A stretch of DNA of 5,391 nucleotides. Origin: Flavobacteriales bacterium. Lineage in GTDB: Bacteria > Bacteroidota > Bacteroidia > Flavobacteriales > BACL11. A program made the translations under genes and the position numbers. A model generated the notes under the pieces. That model did no database searches. It was not told the origin of the DNA and saw only the letters and a list, made by a program, of their open reading frames with translations. Numbering within the stretch: the first letter of the stretch is position 1; every line of letters begins with the position of its first letter. The stretch covers positions 1-5,391 of the forward strand of contig PBVH01000022.1 of NCBI GenBank assembly GCA_002728175.1. The letters run 5' to 3'. Shown piece by piece: positions 1 to 5,391 of the stretch.

Positions 1-689
1 GCAATCACGATCACAGTCATGACCATCACTCGCATGATCATAGCAATCACGATCACAGTCATGACCATCACAGTCATGACCATCACTCTCATGATCATAG
101 CAATCATGATCACAGTCATGACCACAACACTGATGATTATTCCAATAAAATGATAACAGCAATGCTAGTTAAATTTAAGAGTCCTGTTGGTTTGGTTCAA
201 ATTCCAAGAAAAATTAATGAGGAGACTAATATGCAGGCAGCAATTCCACTATTTGAAATTAATAGGCTTACTAGCTTAATTGGTTTTGGAATAAATACAA
301 TTAATATAATAGCCTTAATTATTATGTTAGTTTCAGGTATTAGTATTTTTATTACACTATTTAACTCTTTAAAGAAACGAAGATATGAGCTAGCACTAAT
401 GCGAGTTCATGGCGCTACAAGAATTCAATTGATCAAATTAATATTTTTAGAGGGTTTGTCATTGTCTGTACTAGGAACATTTTTTGGTTTATTAATAAGT
501 AGATTTAGCTTGGTTATTATCTCTTCATTTACAAATCAAAATCAGAGTTTTACAAATATTGACTTATCAATGATTAATAGCGAATTACTACTGTTAATTG
601 CTGCTTTAATTATTGGTTTTTTAGCTTCTTTAATTCCTGCACTTTCAGTGTATAAAATTAATATTCCTAAAATACTATCAAATGAATAA
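1..689 (+). CDS. FtsX/MacB-type ABC transporter permease with His-rich periplasmic region, 5'-truncated by window edge
   Basis: Reading from base 3, the open frame runs from the left edge to a TAA at 687-689, so the true start lies outside the window; the ATG at 150 is internal. Seen directly: about 41 residues (3-125) of almost only His, Asp, Ser and Asn, with 21 His, then a short soluble stretch, then three hydrophobic segments at about 279-362, 441-527 and 582-644. The conserved FtsX-domain motif KKRRYELALMRVHGATR lies just after the first of these (from 372). This is the usual C-terminal half of a MacB/LolC-like permease: end of the periplasmic domain, TM2, cytoplasmic loop, TM3, TM4. Such permeases pair with an ATPase, probably encoded upstream. 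Inference: the His-rich region binds Zn2+ or another transition metal, making this a metal transporter, possibly like the Zrg-type zinc importer of Vibrio. A lipoprotein or efflux role cannot be excluded from the FtsX domain alone. The stop overlaps the next start by 8 bases. Confidence 0.88.
   Translation, partial: NHDHSHDHHSHDHSNHDHSHDHHSHDHHSHDHSNHDHSHDHNTDDYSNKMITAMLVKFKSPVGLVQIPRKINEETNMQAAIPLFEINRLTSLIGFGINTINIIALIIMLVSGISIFITLFNSLKKRRYELALMRVHGATRIQLIKLIFLEGLSLSVLGTFFGLLISRFSLVIISSFTNQNQSFTNIDLSMINSELLLLIAALIIGFLASLIPALSVYKINIPKILSNE
3..125 (+). repeat. Degenerate tandem repeat encoding a His/Asp/Ser-rich metal-binding-like tract
   Basis: Three related units begin with aatcacgatcac or aatcatgatcac at 3, 45 and 102. 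The first is 42 bases long. The second contains the same unit plus an exact extra 15-base copy of agtcatgaccatcac (57-71 repeated at 72-86). The third is cut short at about 125, where the pattern decays into Asn-Thr-Asp-Asp. All unit lengths are multiples of three, so copy changes keep the permease frame. Differences between units are mostly synonymous (cac/cat, agc/agt/tct/tcg), which suggests selection on the amino-acid pattern. The tract may extend further left, outside the window. Confidence 0.9.
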
Positions 690-1167
690 TATTATCCCTA
701 TATTTTTATTGGTTTTTGCAAATTATTCATTTGCACAGGTACAATTATCTTGGAAAGATTTAGAAGATGTAGAATTTTCTGATTTATATGTTCAAGAATT
801 AGATGAGTATGTATTATATCCTAATTATGGAATGGATGTTATGGCACTAAATGGCCAAGAGGTTATCTTAACTGGATATGTCTTAGAAATCGATCCTTCT
901 AAAGGTTTTTATGTGCTGTCAAAAGGTCCTTTTGCGTCTTGTTTTTTTTGTGGTAAAGGAGGTCCAGAGACTGTTGCGGAACTTGTTTTAAAATCAAATA
1001 ATGATAAATTTTTCATGGACGAATTTGCTTCAATAAAAGGAAAATTAATATTAAATCCTGATGATATTTACAGATGTATTTATATAATTGAAGATGCGGA
1101 GAGGTATAATCAACCTCTAAGACCAAGACCTGAACCTGAGCAAATCCCGCACCAATTGCATGAATAA
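682..1167 (+). CDS. Secreted DUF3299-like protein with CxxC motif, in the metal-transporter operon
   Basis: The product is 161 residues. It has a short N-terminal signal peptide (hydrophobic residues 4-16, likely cleavage after Phe-Ala at about 18), so it should be exported to the periplasm. The core reads MALNGQEVILTGYVLEIDP (residues 54-72), then FASCFFCGKGGPE (84-96) with Cys87 and Cys90, then a strand-rich part with GKLILNPDDIYRCIY (120-134). This order, a 'gene product essential/modified' type phrase followed by a compact beta domain with a Cys/Gly core, resembles DUF3299 proteins encoded beside Zrg-type ABC transporters; the match is from memory of the family. The Pro-rich tail ends with two His. 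The ATG sits inside the permease stop (ATGAATAA), which fixes the start and implies translational coupling. Inferred role: periplasmic accessory or metal-handling subunit of the transporter. The CxxC pair could bind metal or be redox-active. Confidence 0.8.
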   Translation: MNNIIPIFLLVFANYSFAQVQLSWKDLEDVEFSDLYVQELDEYVLYPNYGMDVMALNGQEVILTGYVLEIDPSKGFYVLSKGPFASCFFCGKGGPETVAELVLKSNNDKFFMDEFASIKGKLILNPDDIYRCIYIIEDAERYNQPLRPRPEPEQIPHQLHE

Positions 1168-2185
1168 ATTAATCCTAATTTTTTTTTTGTTTACTCATGT
1201 ATTAAATGCACAGACTTTAGATGATTTAGAGTTTGGTACCGATACAACATTAGACATTGTAAGTTGGAATATTGAGTGGTTTCCAAAAAACAGCTCAACA
1301 TCTAATTATGTAGAAGAAATTCTTAGAAATTTAAATGCTGACATTTATGCTTTACAAGAAATAGATGATACAGTTTTATTAAAGCAGGTTGTTTCAAATA
1401 TTTCGGGATATGAAACTTATTTTAAAAGTAGTTATTATGGTGGCTTAGCATATGTTTATAATTCTAATACAATATCTGTAAATGATCAATATGAAATATA
1501 TACTAGTCAACAATATTGGAATGCATTTCCTAGATCTCCGCAAGTTTTAGATTGCAATTTTTTAGGAAAAAATTATATATTAATTAATAATCACTTTAAA
1601 TGTTGTGGTGACGGATTTTTAAACATAAATATTTTTAATGATGAAGAAAATAGAAGGAAACAGGCAGCTAATTACTTGAAGCAATATGTTGATAGCAATT
1701 TTTCATTTAAAAATGTAATTATTTTAGGAGATTTAAATGACAATTTAGTTGATCCAAATGTTCACAATGTATTTATTAATATTATTAATGATACTTTAAA
1801 TTATCTTTTTGCTGATATAAATATTGCTCAAAGTACATCATCTAATTGGTCATACCCGTCTTGGCCTTCACATTTAGATCATATCCTTATAACAAATGAA
1901 TTATTTCAAGATTTTTCACATCCCACATCCAGAGTTGAAGTGATTAAATTAGACGAGTATATGAGTGGTTGGAACAATTATGAAAATAATGTTTCAGATC
2001 ACAGGCCAATTGGATTAAAATTAAAAACAGATGCTCTAACTTTTAGTGATAAACTTAAACAGCACGAAAAGAAAATAGTTAAAATCTTTGATATTTTTGG
2101 ATTGGAACGTATCAAAAAAAAGCCGGGTATTAATATTATTCTTTTTGATGATGGCTCGTATAAAAAAGAGTTTTATATAAAATAA
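1160..2185 (+). CDS. Secreted endonuclease/exonuclease/phosphatase-family enzyme with T9SS-like C-terminus
   Basis: The product is 341 residues. An N-terminal signal peptide (about 1-17, ending LNA) exports it. The metal-dependent EEP (DNase I-like) fold is clear from motifs in order: SWNIEWFP (35-42, Asn37), LQEID (65-69, Glu67), RSP (125-127), NNHFKCCGDG (143-152, His145), GDLND (190-194, Asp191 and Asn193), SHLDHI (237-242) and SDHRP (279-283, catalytic His281). All expected active-site residues are present, so it should be an active phosphodiesterase, probably a nuclease; a phosphatase acting on another substrate is possible. After the catalytic domain, residues 306-341 carry the pattern KIFDIFGLER, KPGI and DDGSYKK, which resembles Bacteroidetes C-terminal sorting or beta-sandwich tails linked to type IX secretion. 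Inference: the enzyme is released or surface-displayed to scavenge nucleotides or phosphate. Its ATG overlaps the preceding stop (ATGAATAA), making it the third coupled gene of the operon. Confidence 0.92.
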   Translation: MNKLILIFFLFTHVLNAQTLDDLEFGTDTTLDIVSWNIEWFPKNSSTSNYVEEILRNLNADIYALQEIDDTVLLKQVVSNISGYETYFKSSYYGGLAYVYNSNTISVNDQYEIYTSQQYWNAFPRSPQVLDCNFLGKNYILINNHFKCCGDGFLNINIFNDEENRRKQAANYLKQYVDSNFSFKNVIILGDLNDNLVDPNVHNVFINIINDTLNYLFADINIAQSTSSNWSYPSWPSHLDHILITNELFQDFSHPTSRVEVIKLDEYMSGWNNYENNVSDHRPIGLKLKTDALTFSDKLKQHEKKIVKIFDIFGLERIKKKPGINIILFDDGSYKKEFYIK

Positions 2186-2231
2186 AGAATAAAGTGTTTA
2201 TGATCCCAATGACAAGTTAAAGCTCTTTTTT
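2162..2231. terminator. Inverted repeat across the convergent gene ends, possible bidirectional terminator
   Basis: AAAAAAGAG at 2162-2170 is perfectly complementary to CTCTTTTTT at 2223-2231. A further 3-base extension (TTT 2171-2173 with AAA 2219-2221) lies past a bulged G. Each arm gives a T-tract to one transcript, as needed for termination in both directions, and the repeat overlaps the last codons of the nuclease and protease genes. The 45-50 base loop is long for an intrinsic terminator and the stem is AT-rich, so this is only a candidate. Confidence 0.3.
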
Positions 2232-3301
2232 TCACTCCCTCTAATTACTGTACATTCAATTTCATCTCCTGGATTAAACTGAATAATAACCTCATGAAGT
2301 TGATTTGTAGAATTTACAGAAATATCATTGATTTTAACAATTACATCTAGGTCTTCGATGCCAGCCTTGCTGGCAGCACTATTTTCTAGAACTTTTGAGA
2401 TTAAAACCCCATCTAGATTTTTTAATTTTAGTTCTTTTTGTACCTGCGAATTAATATCAGCAATATAAATCCCCAGATAAGCTCTTTTAACCTCGCCGTA
2501 TTCTTTTAGATCTGTAATGATTTTTTTCACCATATTTGAAGGTATTGCAAATCCATATCCAGAAAATGATCCTGTCCTTGATTGAATTGCGGTGTTGATT
2601 CCTATTAGATTTCCATCTAAATTAACCAGTGCTCCACCAGAATTACCAGAGTTAATTGCGGCATCAGTTTGGATAAATGACTCAATGCCTCCATCATTTA
2701 AAATATTAATTTTTCTTGATTTGGCACTTATTATTCCTGCTGTAACAGTAGAGTTGAGGTTGTATGGGTTGCCTACCGCAAGTACCCATTCTCCAACTTT
2801 AAGTTCATTTGAATTATCAAAATGCATAAAATTTAAATCTTGTTCATCAATCTTTAGTAAAGCTAAATCACTATTTGAGTCCTCACCTAAAATTTTTGCG
2901 CTATAAGTTCTTTTATCGTTAAGAACAACTTCAATTTCTTTTGCGTTATTTATTACATGTCTGTTGGTAATAATATATCCGTCATTTGAAATAATTACTC
3001 CTGAACCACTAGCAATATTTTCTTTAGGATGTTTAAAAAATCTTTTACCATAAAAAGGATCATAATAACCATATAACTCATCACTTAAATACTTAGACTT
3101 AATATGTACAACACATTCAATTGCTTTATCTGCTGCAGAAACAAAATCTGGATAACTATTGTTTGTCTTACCATTTTCAAAGCTTGGCGTCTGTGAATCG
3201 CTCTCATCAGATGCATAAGATTTTTCTGCAAAGATATTTTGTAAAAAAATTGAAATAACAAATCCTAATAAAATATAGCCAAATATTCGCTTCTTGTTCA
3301 T
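2198..3301 (-). CDS. DegP/HtrA-family periplasmic serine protease with one PDZ domain
   Basis: The product is 367 residues. The N-terminus has KK followed by a hydrophobic segment (about 7-24), either a signal peptide cleaved near SYA-SD (residue 30) or a membrane anchor. The trypsin-like domain shows the full triad: His115 in ITNRHVI, Asp145 in NSDLALLK, and Ser221 in NSGNSGGAL. Further HtrA hallmarks are GSGVIIS (99-105), AVGNPY (175-180), GIIS (189-192), QTDAAINSGNSGG (211-223) and GYGFAIP (248-254). One PDZ domain follows (about 275-365: YLGI, GVLISKV, SAASKAGI, DVIVKIND). The length is close to one-PDZ DegS/HhoB-type proteins and shorter than two-PDZ DegP types. Known role of the family: degrading or refolding damaged envelope proteins, or regulated proteolysis in a stress response. 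The gene is transcribed away from the Rossmann gene from a divergent promoter region, and ends 12 bases from the nuclease stop. Confidence 0.96.
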   Translation of the reverse strand: MNKKRIFGYILLGFVISIFLQNIFAEKSYASDESDSQTPSFENGKTNNSYPDFVSAADKAIECVVHIKSKYLSDELYGYYDPFYGKRFFKHPKENIASGSGVIISNDGYIITNRHVINNAKEIEVVLNDKRTYSAKILGEDSNSDLALLKIDEQDLNFMHFDNSNELKVGEWVLAVGNPYNLNSTVTAGIISAKSRKINILNDGGIESFIQTDAAINSGNSGGALVNLDGNLIGINTAIQSRTGSFSGYGFAIPSNMVKKIITDLKEYGEVKRAYLGIYIADINSQVQKELKLKNLDGVLISKVLENSAASKAGIEDLDVIVKINDISVNSTNQLHEVIIQFNPGDEIECTVIRGSEKKSFNLSLGS

Positions 3302-3365
3302 AATTTATTTTTTCTTATTAAACTATCATTGTACTTAAATTATTGTGTAATTATTTATTATTTTG

Positions 3366-3395
3366 CAAAAATAATCCTAATATTTTTTTTCACAA
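3366..3395 (-). promoter_or_regulatory. Candidate Bacteroidetes-type promoter for the HtrA-like gene
   Basis: On the minus strand a TTG (3395-3393) is followed after 19 bases by TATTTTTG (3373-3366), an exact match to the Bacteroidetes TAnnTTTG -7 element with the expected -33 TTG and spacing. Transcription would begin near 3360 and leave a leader of roughly 60 bases before the ATG at 3301. The region is very AT-rich, so a chance match is possible. Confidence 0.4.
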
Positions 3396-3401
3396 AACAA
3401 G

Positions 3402-4055
3402 ATGAAACAATTTCATGCAATAGTAATAGGGGCGACTGGTGCAGTTGGTAGGTTTTTGGTGTCACAATTGTTAGAAAATAGTCGTATAAAATCGGTAACT
3501 ATCTTTGTAAGAAAAAATATTATTTCTGAAAACAAAAAATTAATTGTACACAAAATAGATTTTTCAAATATTAGTGAGCACAGCGATAAAATTGTAGGGG
3601 ATGTATTATTTTCTGCTATGGGTACAACTTTAAAAGATGCAGGATCTAGAAAAAAACAATATTTAGTTGATTATACATATCAATATAACTTTGCAAAAAT
3701 TGCATTAAAAAATGGAGTGAAGAATTATTCCCTAGTTTCTTCAGTTGGAGCAAATTCAAAATCTTTATTTTTTTATCCGAAAATTAAAGGTGATTTAGAA
3801 AATGATATAGCCAACTTAAGTTTCGAAAGAATTCAAATATTTAGACCTGCCTCATTAATTAGACCTTTAGATTTACTTAGAAAAAATGAAAAAATCTTAA
3901 TCAATTTTTTAATATTTTTTAACAAACTTGGTTTGTTACAATCACTCAAGCCATTAAGAGTTGAGGATTTAGCGAAATTTATGATTGATAAAGTTTTTGA
4001 AGATAATACTAATAAATTAACTTTTTATGATTTAAAAGAGATTGTAAAACGTTAG
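3402..4055 (+). CDS. NAD(P)-binding Rossmann-fold protein (atypical SDR, HTATIP2/YwnB-like)
   Basis: The product is 217 residues with no signal peptide, so it is cytoplasmic. The N-terminal dinucleotide-binding glycine motif is GATGAVG (10-16), after strand VIG. Next come KIDF (51-54), where the acidic residue contacts the adenine part in this fold, and SAMGTT (71-76) with AGS (80-82) and VD (89-90). These are characteristic of the HTATIP2-like branch of atypical short-chain dehydrogenases. LVSSVGA (111-117), the Y-x-x-x-K arrangement YPKIKG (Tyr125, Lys129) and FRPASLI (147-153) complete the pattern. It should bind NAD(P)H; the substrate is unknown, and members of this branch may be oxidoreductases or sensors without a proven reaction. 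The ATG at 3402 sits just before the glycine motif, at the normal distance, and no upstream in-frame start is favoured. It stands alone, about 46 bases ahead of the DUF4920 gene, and may be transcribed with it. Confidence 0.9.
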   Translation: MKQFHAIVIGATGAVGRFLVSQLLENSRIKSVTIFVRKNIISENKKLIVHKIDFSNISEHSDKIVGDVLFSAMGTTLKDAGSRKKQYLVDYTYQYNFAKIALKNGVKNYSLVSSVGANSKSLFFYPKIKGDLENDIANLSFERIQIFRPASLIRPLDLLRKNEKILINFLIFFNKLGLLQSLKPLRVEDLAKFMIDKVFEDNTNKLTFYDLKEIVKR

Positions 4056-4088
4056 TTTTTTAAAAATTTTAATAAATTTCAAAAAGCT
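4054..4088. repeat. AT-rich inverted repeat after the Rossmann gene, possible weak terminator
   Basis: AGTTTTTT (4054-4061) pairs with AAAAAGCT (4081-4088, one G-T pair). Shorter inner pairs (AAA with TTT, TTT with AAA) lead to a loop around 4070-4073. The stem has only two G-C-containing pairs and no T-tract follows on the plus strand, so termination is doubtful. It occupies most of the 46-base gap between the Rossmann and DUF4920 genes. Confidence 0.25.
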
Positions 4089-4101
4089 AAATAATATTTA
4101 T

Positions 4102-4572
4102 ATGTTTGTGAAAAAAAACATGAAGTATATATCAATTATTTTCGTTTTAATTTTTGTTTCTTGTAACAATCAACCAGTATCCAACGCAACTTATTATGGG
4201 GATTTAATAGATGACAAAAATATTTTTAAAATTTCTGAGGCTAAAAAAGAAATAACTAATTCTGGAAAAGTTAGAACTAAAATACAAGGAGAGATATTAG
4301 CTACGTGTGCAAAAAAGGGCTGTTGGATGGATTTAAAAGTTGATAATGATACTTTAATGGTTAGATTTAAAGATTATGGTTTTTTTGTTCCTAAAGAAGG
4401 TGTTGAAGGCAAAACAGCGATAATAAGTGGTGAAATTTTTTACGATACGTTAAGCGTCGAATTATTAAGGCACTACGCTGAAGATGCTGGAAAATCCTCA
4501 GAAGAAATTAATCTAATTGTAGAGCCTGAGTATACTTTAGCATTTACTGCACACGGAGTTATAATTAAATAA
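4102..4572 (+). CDS. DUF4920-family lipoprotein
   Basis: The product is 156 residues. The N-terminal hydrophobic segment ends in a lipobox (FVSC, Cys21), so it is predicted to be lipid-anchored. No acidic residues follow the Cys, which argues against the usual Bacteroidetes surface-export signal and for a periplasm-facing position. The mature part matches DUF4920 as remembered: YYGDLI (31-36), KIQGEI (60-65), TCAKKGCWM (68-76, Cys69 and Cys74), RFKDYGFFVP (88-97), ELLRHYAEDAGKS (120-132) and a C-terminal AFTAHGVIIK. The compact beta-rich layout with a conserved Cys-x4-Cys and Trp suggests an OB-like fold, with the Cys pair binding metal or forming a disulfide; the function is not established. 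An in-frame ATG at 4120 (Met7) would leave a more typical short lipoprotein signal starting MKY, so the true start may be there. Its stop overlaps the next start (TAATG), so the two lipoproteins are coupled. Confidence 0.9.
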   Translation: MFVKKNMKYISIIFVLIFVSCNNQPVSNATYYGDLIDDKNIFKISEAKKEITNSGKVRTKIQGEILATCAKKGCWMDLKVDNDTLMVRFKDYGFFVPKEGVEGKTAIISGEIFYDTLSVELLRHYAEDAGKSSEEINLIVEPEYTLAFTAHGVIIK

Positions 4573-4988
4573 TGCGTTCTTTTCTACTTTTTTTAATTGC
4601 ATGTACTCTTTTTTCTTGTACCAACCAGAACACGAAACAACAAACTATTATTGATCCTAATGATTCGAGTGAAATGGCTTTAATGATGCGAGATATGTTT
4701 TTTAAACTTAACGATATTAAAAGTAAAATACAATCAGGACAAGATATTTCATATGAACAATTAAGATTTTCTGTTATTCATGAGACTGAGGCAACTGATA
4801 ATAGTTTTTTTAATAACGGTCTAACTTTAATGTCTAATGCGTTTGAACAAAAAGTTATAGACTTTAATAACTATCCATCTGTTCAAAATTATACTGAAAT
4901 AGTAAATAATTGTATTAGCTGTCACCAAGGAATGTGTCCTGGACCACTCCAAAGGATAGATAATTTAATACTTGAAAAAAAAAGATAA
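4572..4988 (+). CDS. Small lipoprotein with C-terminal CxxCH haem motif, cytochrome c'-like
   Basis: The product is 138 residues. A signal with lipobox LFSC (Cys16) anchors it to a membrane on the periplasmic side. The body is predicted mostly helical: EMALMMRDMFFKLNDIKSKI (34-53), YEQLRF (61-66), a central helix around 80-97 and a last helix with CISCH (114-118). A single covalent haem site in the last helix of a four-helix bundle is the layout of class II cytochromes (c'), and N-terminal Met residues could lie near the haem. The motif continues as HQGMCPGP, adding a third Cys (122), which is unusual. Inference: a mono-haem electron carrier or gas-binding or sensing protein. It could instead be a haem-free protein that uses the Cys for a metal. 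Its ATG overlaps the DUF4920 stop by one base, so the two are made together and probably act together. It ends one base from the convergent ATPase gene. Confidence 0.82.
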   Translation: MRSFLLFLIACTLFSCTNQNTKQQTIIDPNDSSEMALMMRDMFFKLNDIKSKIQSGQDISYEQLRFSVIHETEATDNSFFNNGLTLMSNAFEQKVIDFNNYPSVQNYTEIVNNCISCHQGMCPGPLQRIDNLILEKKR

Positions 4989-4989
4989 T

Positions 4990-5391
4990 TTAGATTGTTA
5001 GTTTTTCCTTAGCGATTTTATTTGCATGATATTTTATTAGTCTATCAATTGGATTTTGCAAAATCTGACCAACTTTAAAATCATTTTCATGAGCTATTTT
5101 TTGTATTTCATTAGACAAAAAGTAAGAAACTGAGCCAATAAAATTAACTTCAACACTTTTATAATTACTAAAGCATTTTATGTGTAGATTAATAAACTCA
5201 TTTAAGGTTTCGTTTATTATTTTTTTGATTACAGGATGGTTTTTATTTTCTGAAATAAAGGGAAAGTAAGTAGCTAAAAATACATTTGCTCTGCTTGATT
5301 TATAAACTTTGTCATTGATTTTATGTATGTCATACTCATAATTTTTTTCAAAGCTTTGAACTAAAACAGAAGGAAGTAACTTATTAAAATA
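4990..5391 (-). CDS. BadF/BadG/N-acetylglucosamine-kinase-type ATPase, C-terminal part, 5'-truncated by window edge
   Basis: An open minus-strand frame of 133 codons runs from the right edge (first full codon 5389-5391) to a TAA at 4992-4990; its start is outside the window. Features in order: KVYKSSRANVFLATYFPF (about residues 25-42), a helix with HPVIKKIINE, NFIGSVSYFL (the FxGS-type phosphate or adenosine-binding turn of the ASKHA fold), then KVGQILQNPIDRLIKYH near the C-terminus. This series matches, from memory, the C-terminal half of Bacteroidetes proteins annotated as BadF/BadG/BcrA/BcrD ATPase or N-acetylglucosamine kinase. The family binds ATP and phosphorylates sugars or drives other ATP-dependent steps; the substrate here is unknown. 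The N-terminal phosphate-1 motif cannot be seen in this window. The stop codons of this gene and the cytochrome-like gene are separated by a single base, so the two are convergent and unrelated in transcription. Confidence 0.82.
   Translation of the reverse strand, partial: YFNKLLPSVLVQSFEKNYEYDIHKINDKVYKSSRANVFLATYFPFISENKNHPVIKKIINETLNEFINLHIKCFSNYKSVEVNFIGSVSYFLSNEIQKIAHENDFKVGQILQNPIDRLIKYHANKIAKEKLTI

Noticed and set aside
3..125. Tandem repeats as a CRISPR array or DNA-level regulatory iterons
   Set aside because: The units are contiguous without unique spacers, keep the reading frame throughout and encode a sensible His-rich protein tract.
150..689. ATG at 150 as the permease start
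   Set aside because: The same frame is open to the left edge and encodes a coherent His-rich region. Starting at 150 would also remove the first membrane segment and periplasmic domain that the family needs.
1602..1614. Adjacent Cys pair (KCCGDG) in the nuclease as a disrupted or novel active site
   Set aside because: As remembered, NNHxKCCGDG is the normal form in this Bacteroidetes EEP subgroup, so it is not an anomaly.
2592..2906. Plus-strand open frame of 104 codons
   Set aside because: It lies wholly antisense to the conserved catalytic region of the HtrA-like protease, and its translation has no recognisable motif or export signal.
4974..5007. GAAAAA/TTTTTC complementarity between the convergent gene ends as a terminator
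   Set aside because: The stem is only six mostly A-T pairs with a 22-base loop, easily produced by chance in poly-A and poly-T runs of this AT-rich DNA.

Overview
The window is AT-rich, densely packed DNA whose signatures point to a member of the Bacteroidetes, most likely a marine or otherwise streamlined Flavobacteriia. The clues are a DUF4920 lipoprotein, a BadF-type ATPase of the Bacteroidetes kind, a secreted nuclease ending in a type IX secretion-like C-terminal motif, weak Shine-Dalgarno signals, and a match to the Bacteroidetes TAnnTTTG promoter element. No RNA gene, insertion sequence, CRISPR array or phage gene is visible. No stretch longer than about 100 bases lacks a gene.

Left block, plus strand (1-2185): the window opens inside an FtsX/MacB-type ABC transporter permease. 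Its start is outside the window, and its periplasmic part carries a His/Asp/Ser-rich stretch encoded by degenerate tandem DNA repeats. A small secreted protein resembling DUF3299 follows, then a secreted endonuclease/exonuclease/phosphatase-family enzyme. The three genes are chained by two identical 8-base ATGAATAA stop/start overlaps, so they are almost certainly one translationally coupled operon. The histidine-rich permease with a DUF3299-like partner recalls the Zrg-type zinc importer of Vibrio, so metal (probably zinc) uptake is the best guess. The coupling of a secreted nuclease to such a transporter is the most interesting point here.

Middle block: a DegP/HtrA-type periplasmic serine protease lies on the minus strand (2198-3301), convergent with the nuclease gene. 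Its stop is 12 bases from the nuclease stop, and an inverted repeat spans the two gene ends. A 100-base divergent promoter region (3302-3401) separates it from a plus-strand NAD(P)-binding Rossmann protein (3402-4055).

Right block: two plus-strand lipoprotein genes overlap by one base (TAATG). They encode a DUF4920 protein with a Cys pair and a small protein with a CxxCH haem-attachment motif near its C-terminus, similar in layout to cytochrome c'. They probably work together in the periplasm in a metal- or redox-linked role. One base beyond them, on the minus strand, is the C-terminal part of a BadF/BadG/N-acetylglucosamine-kinase-type ATPase that runs off the right edge.
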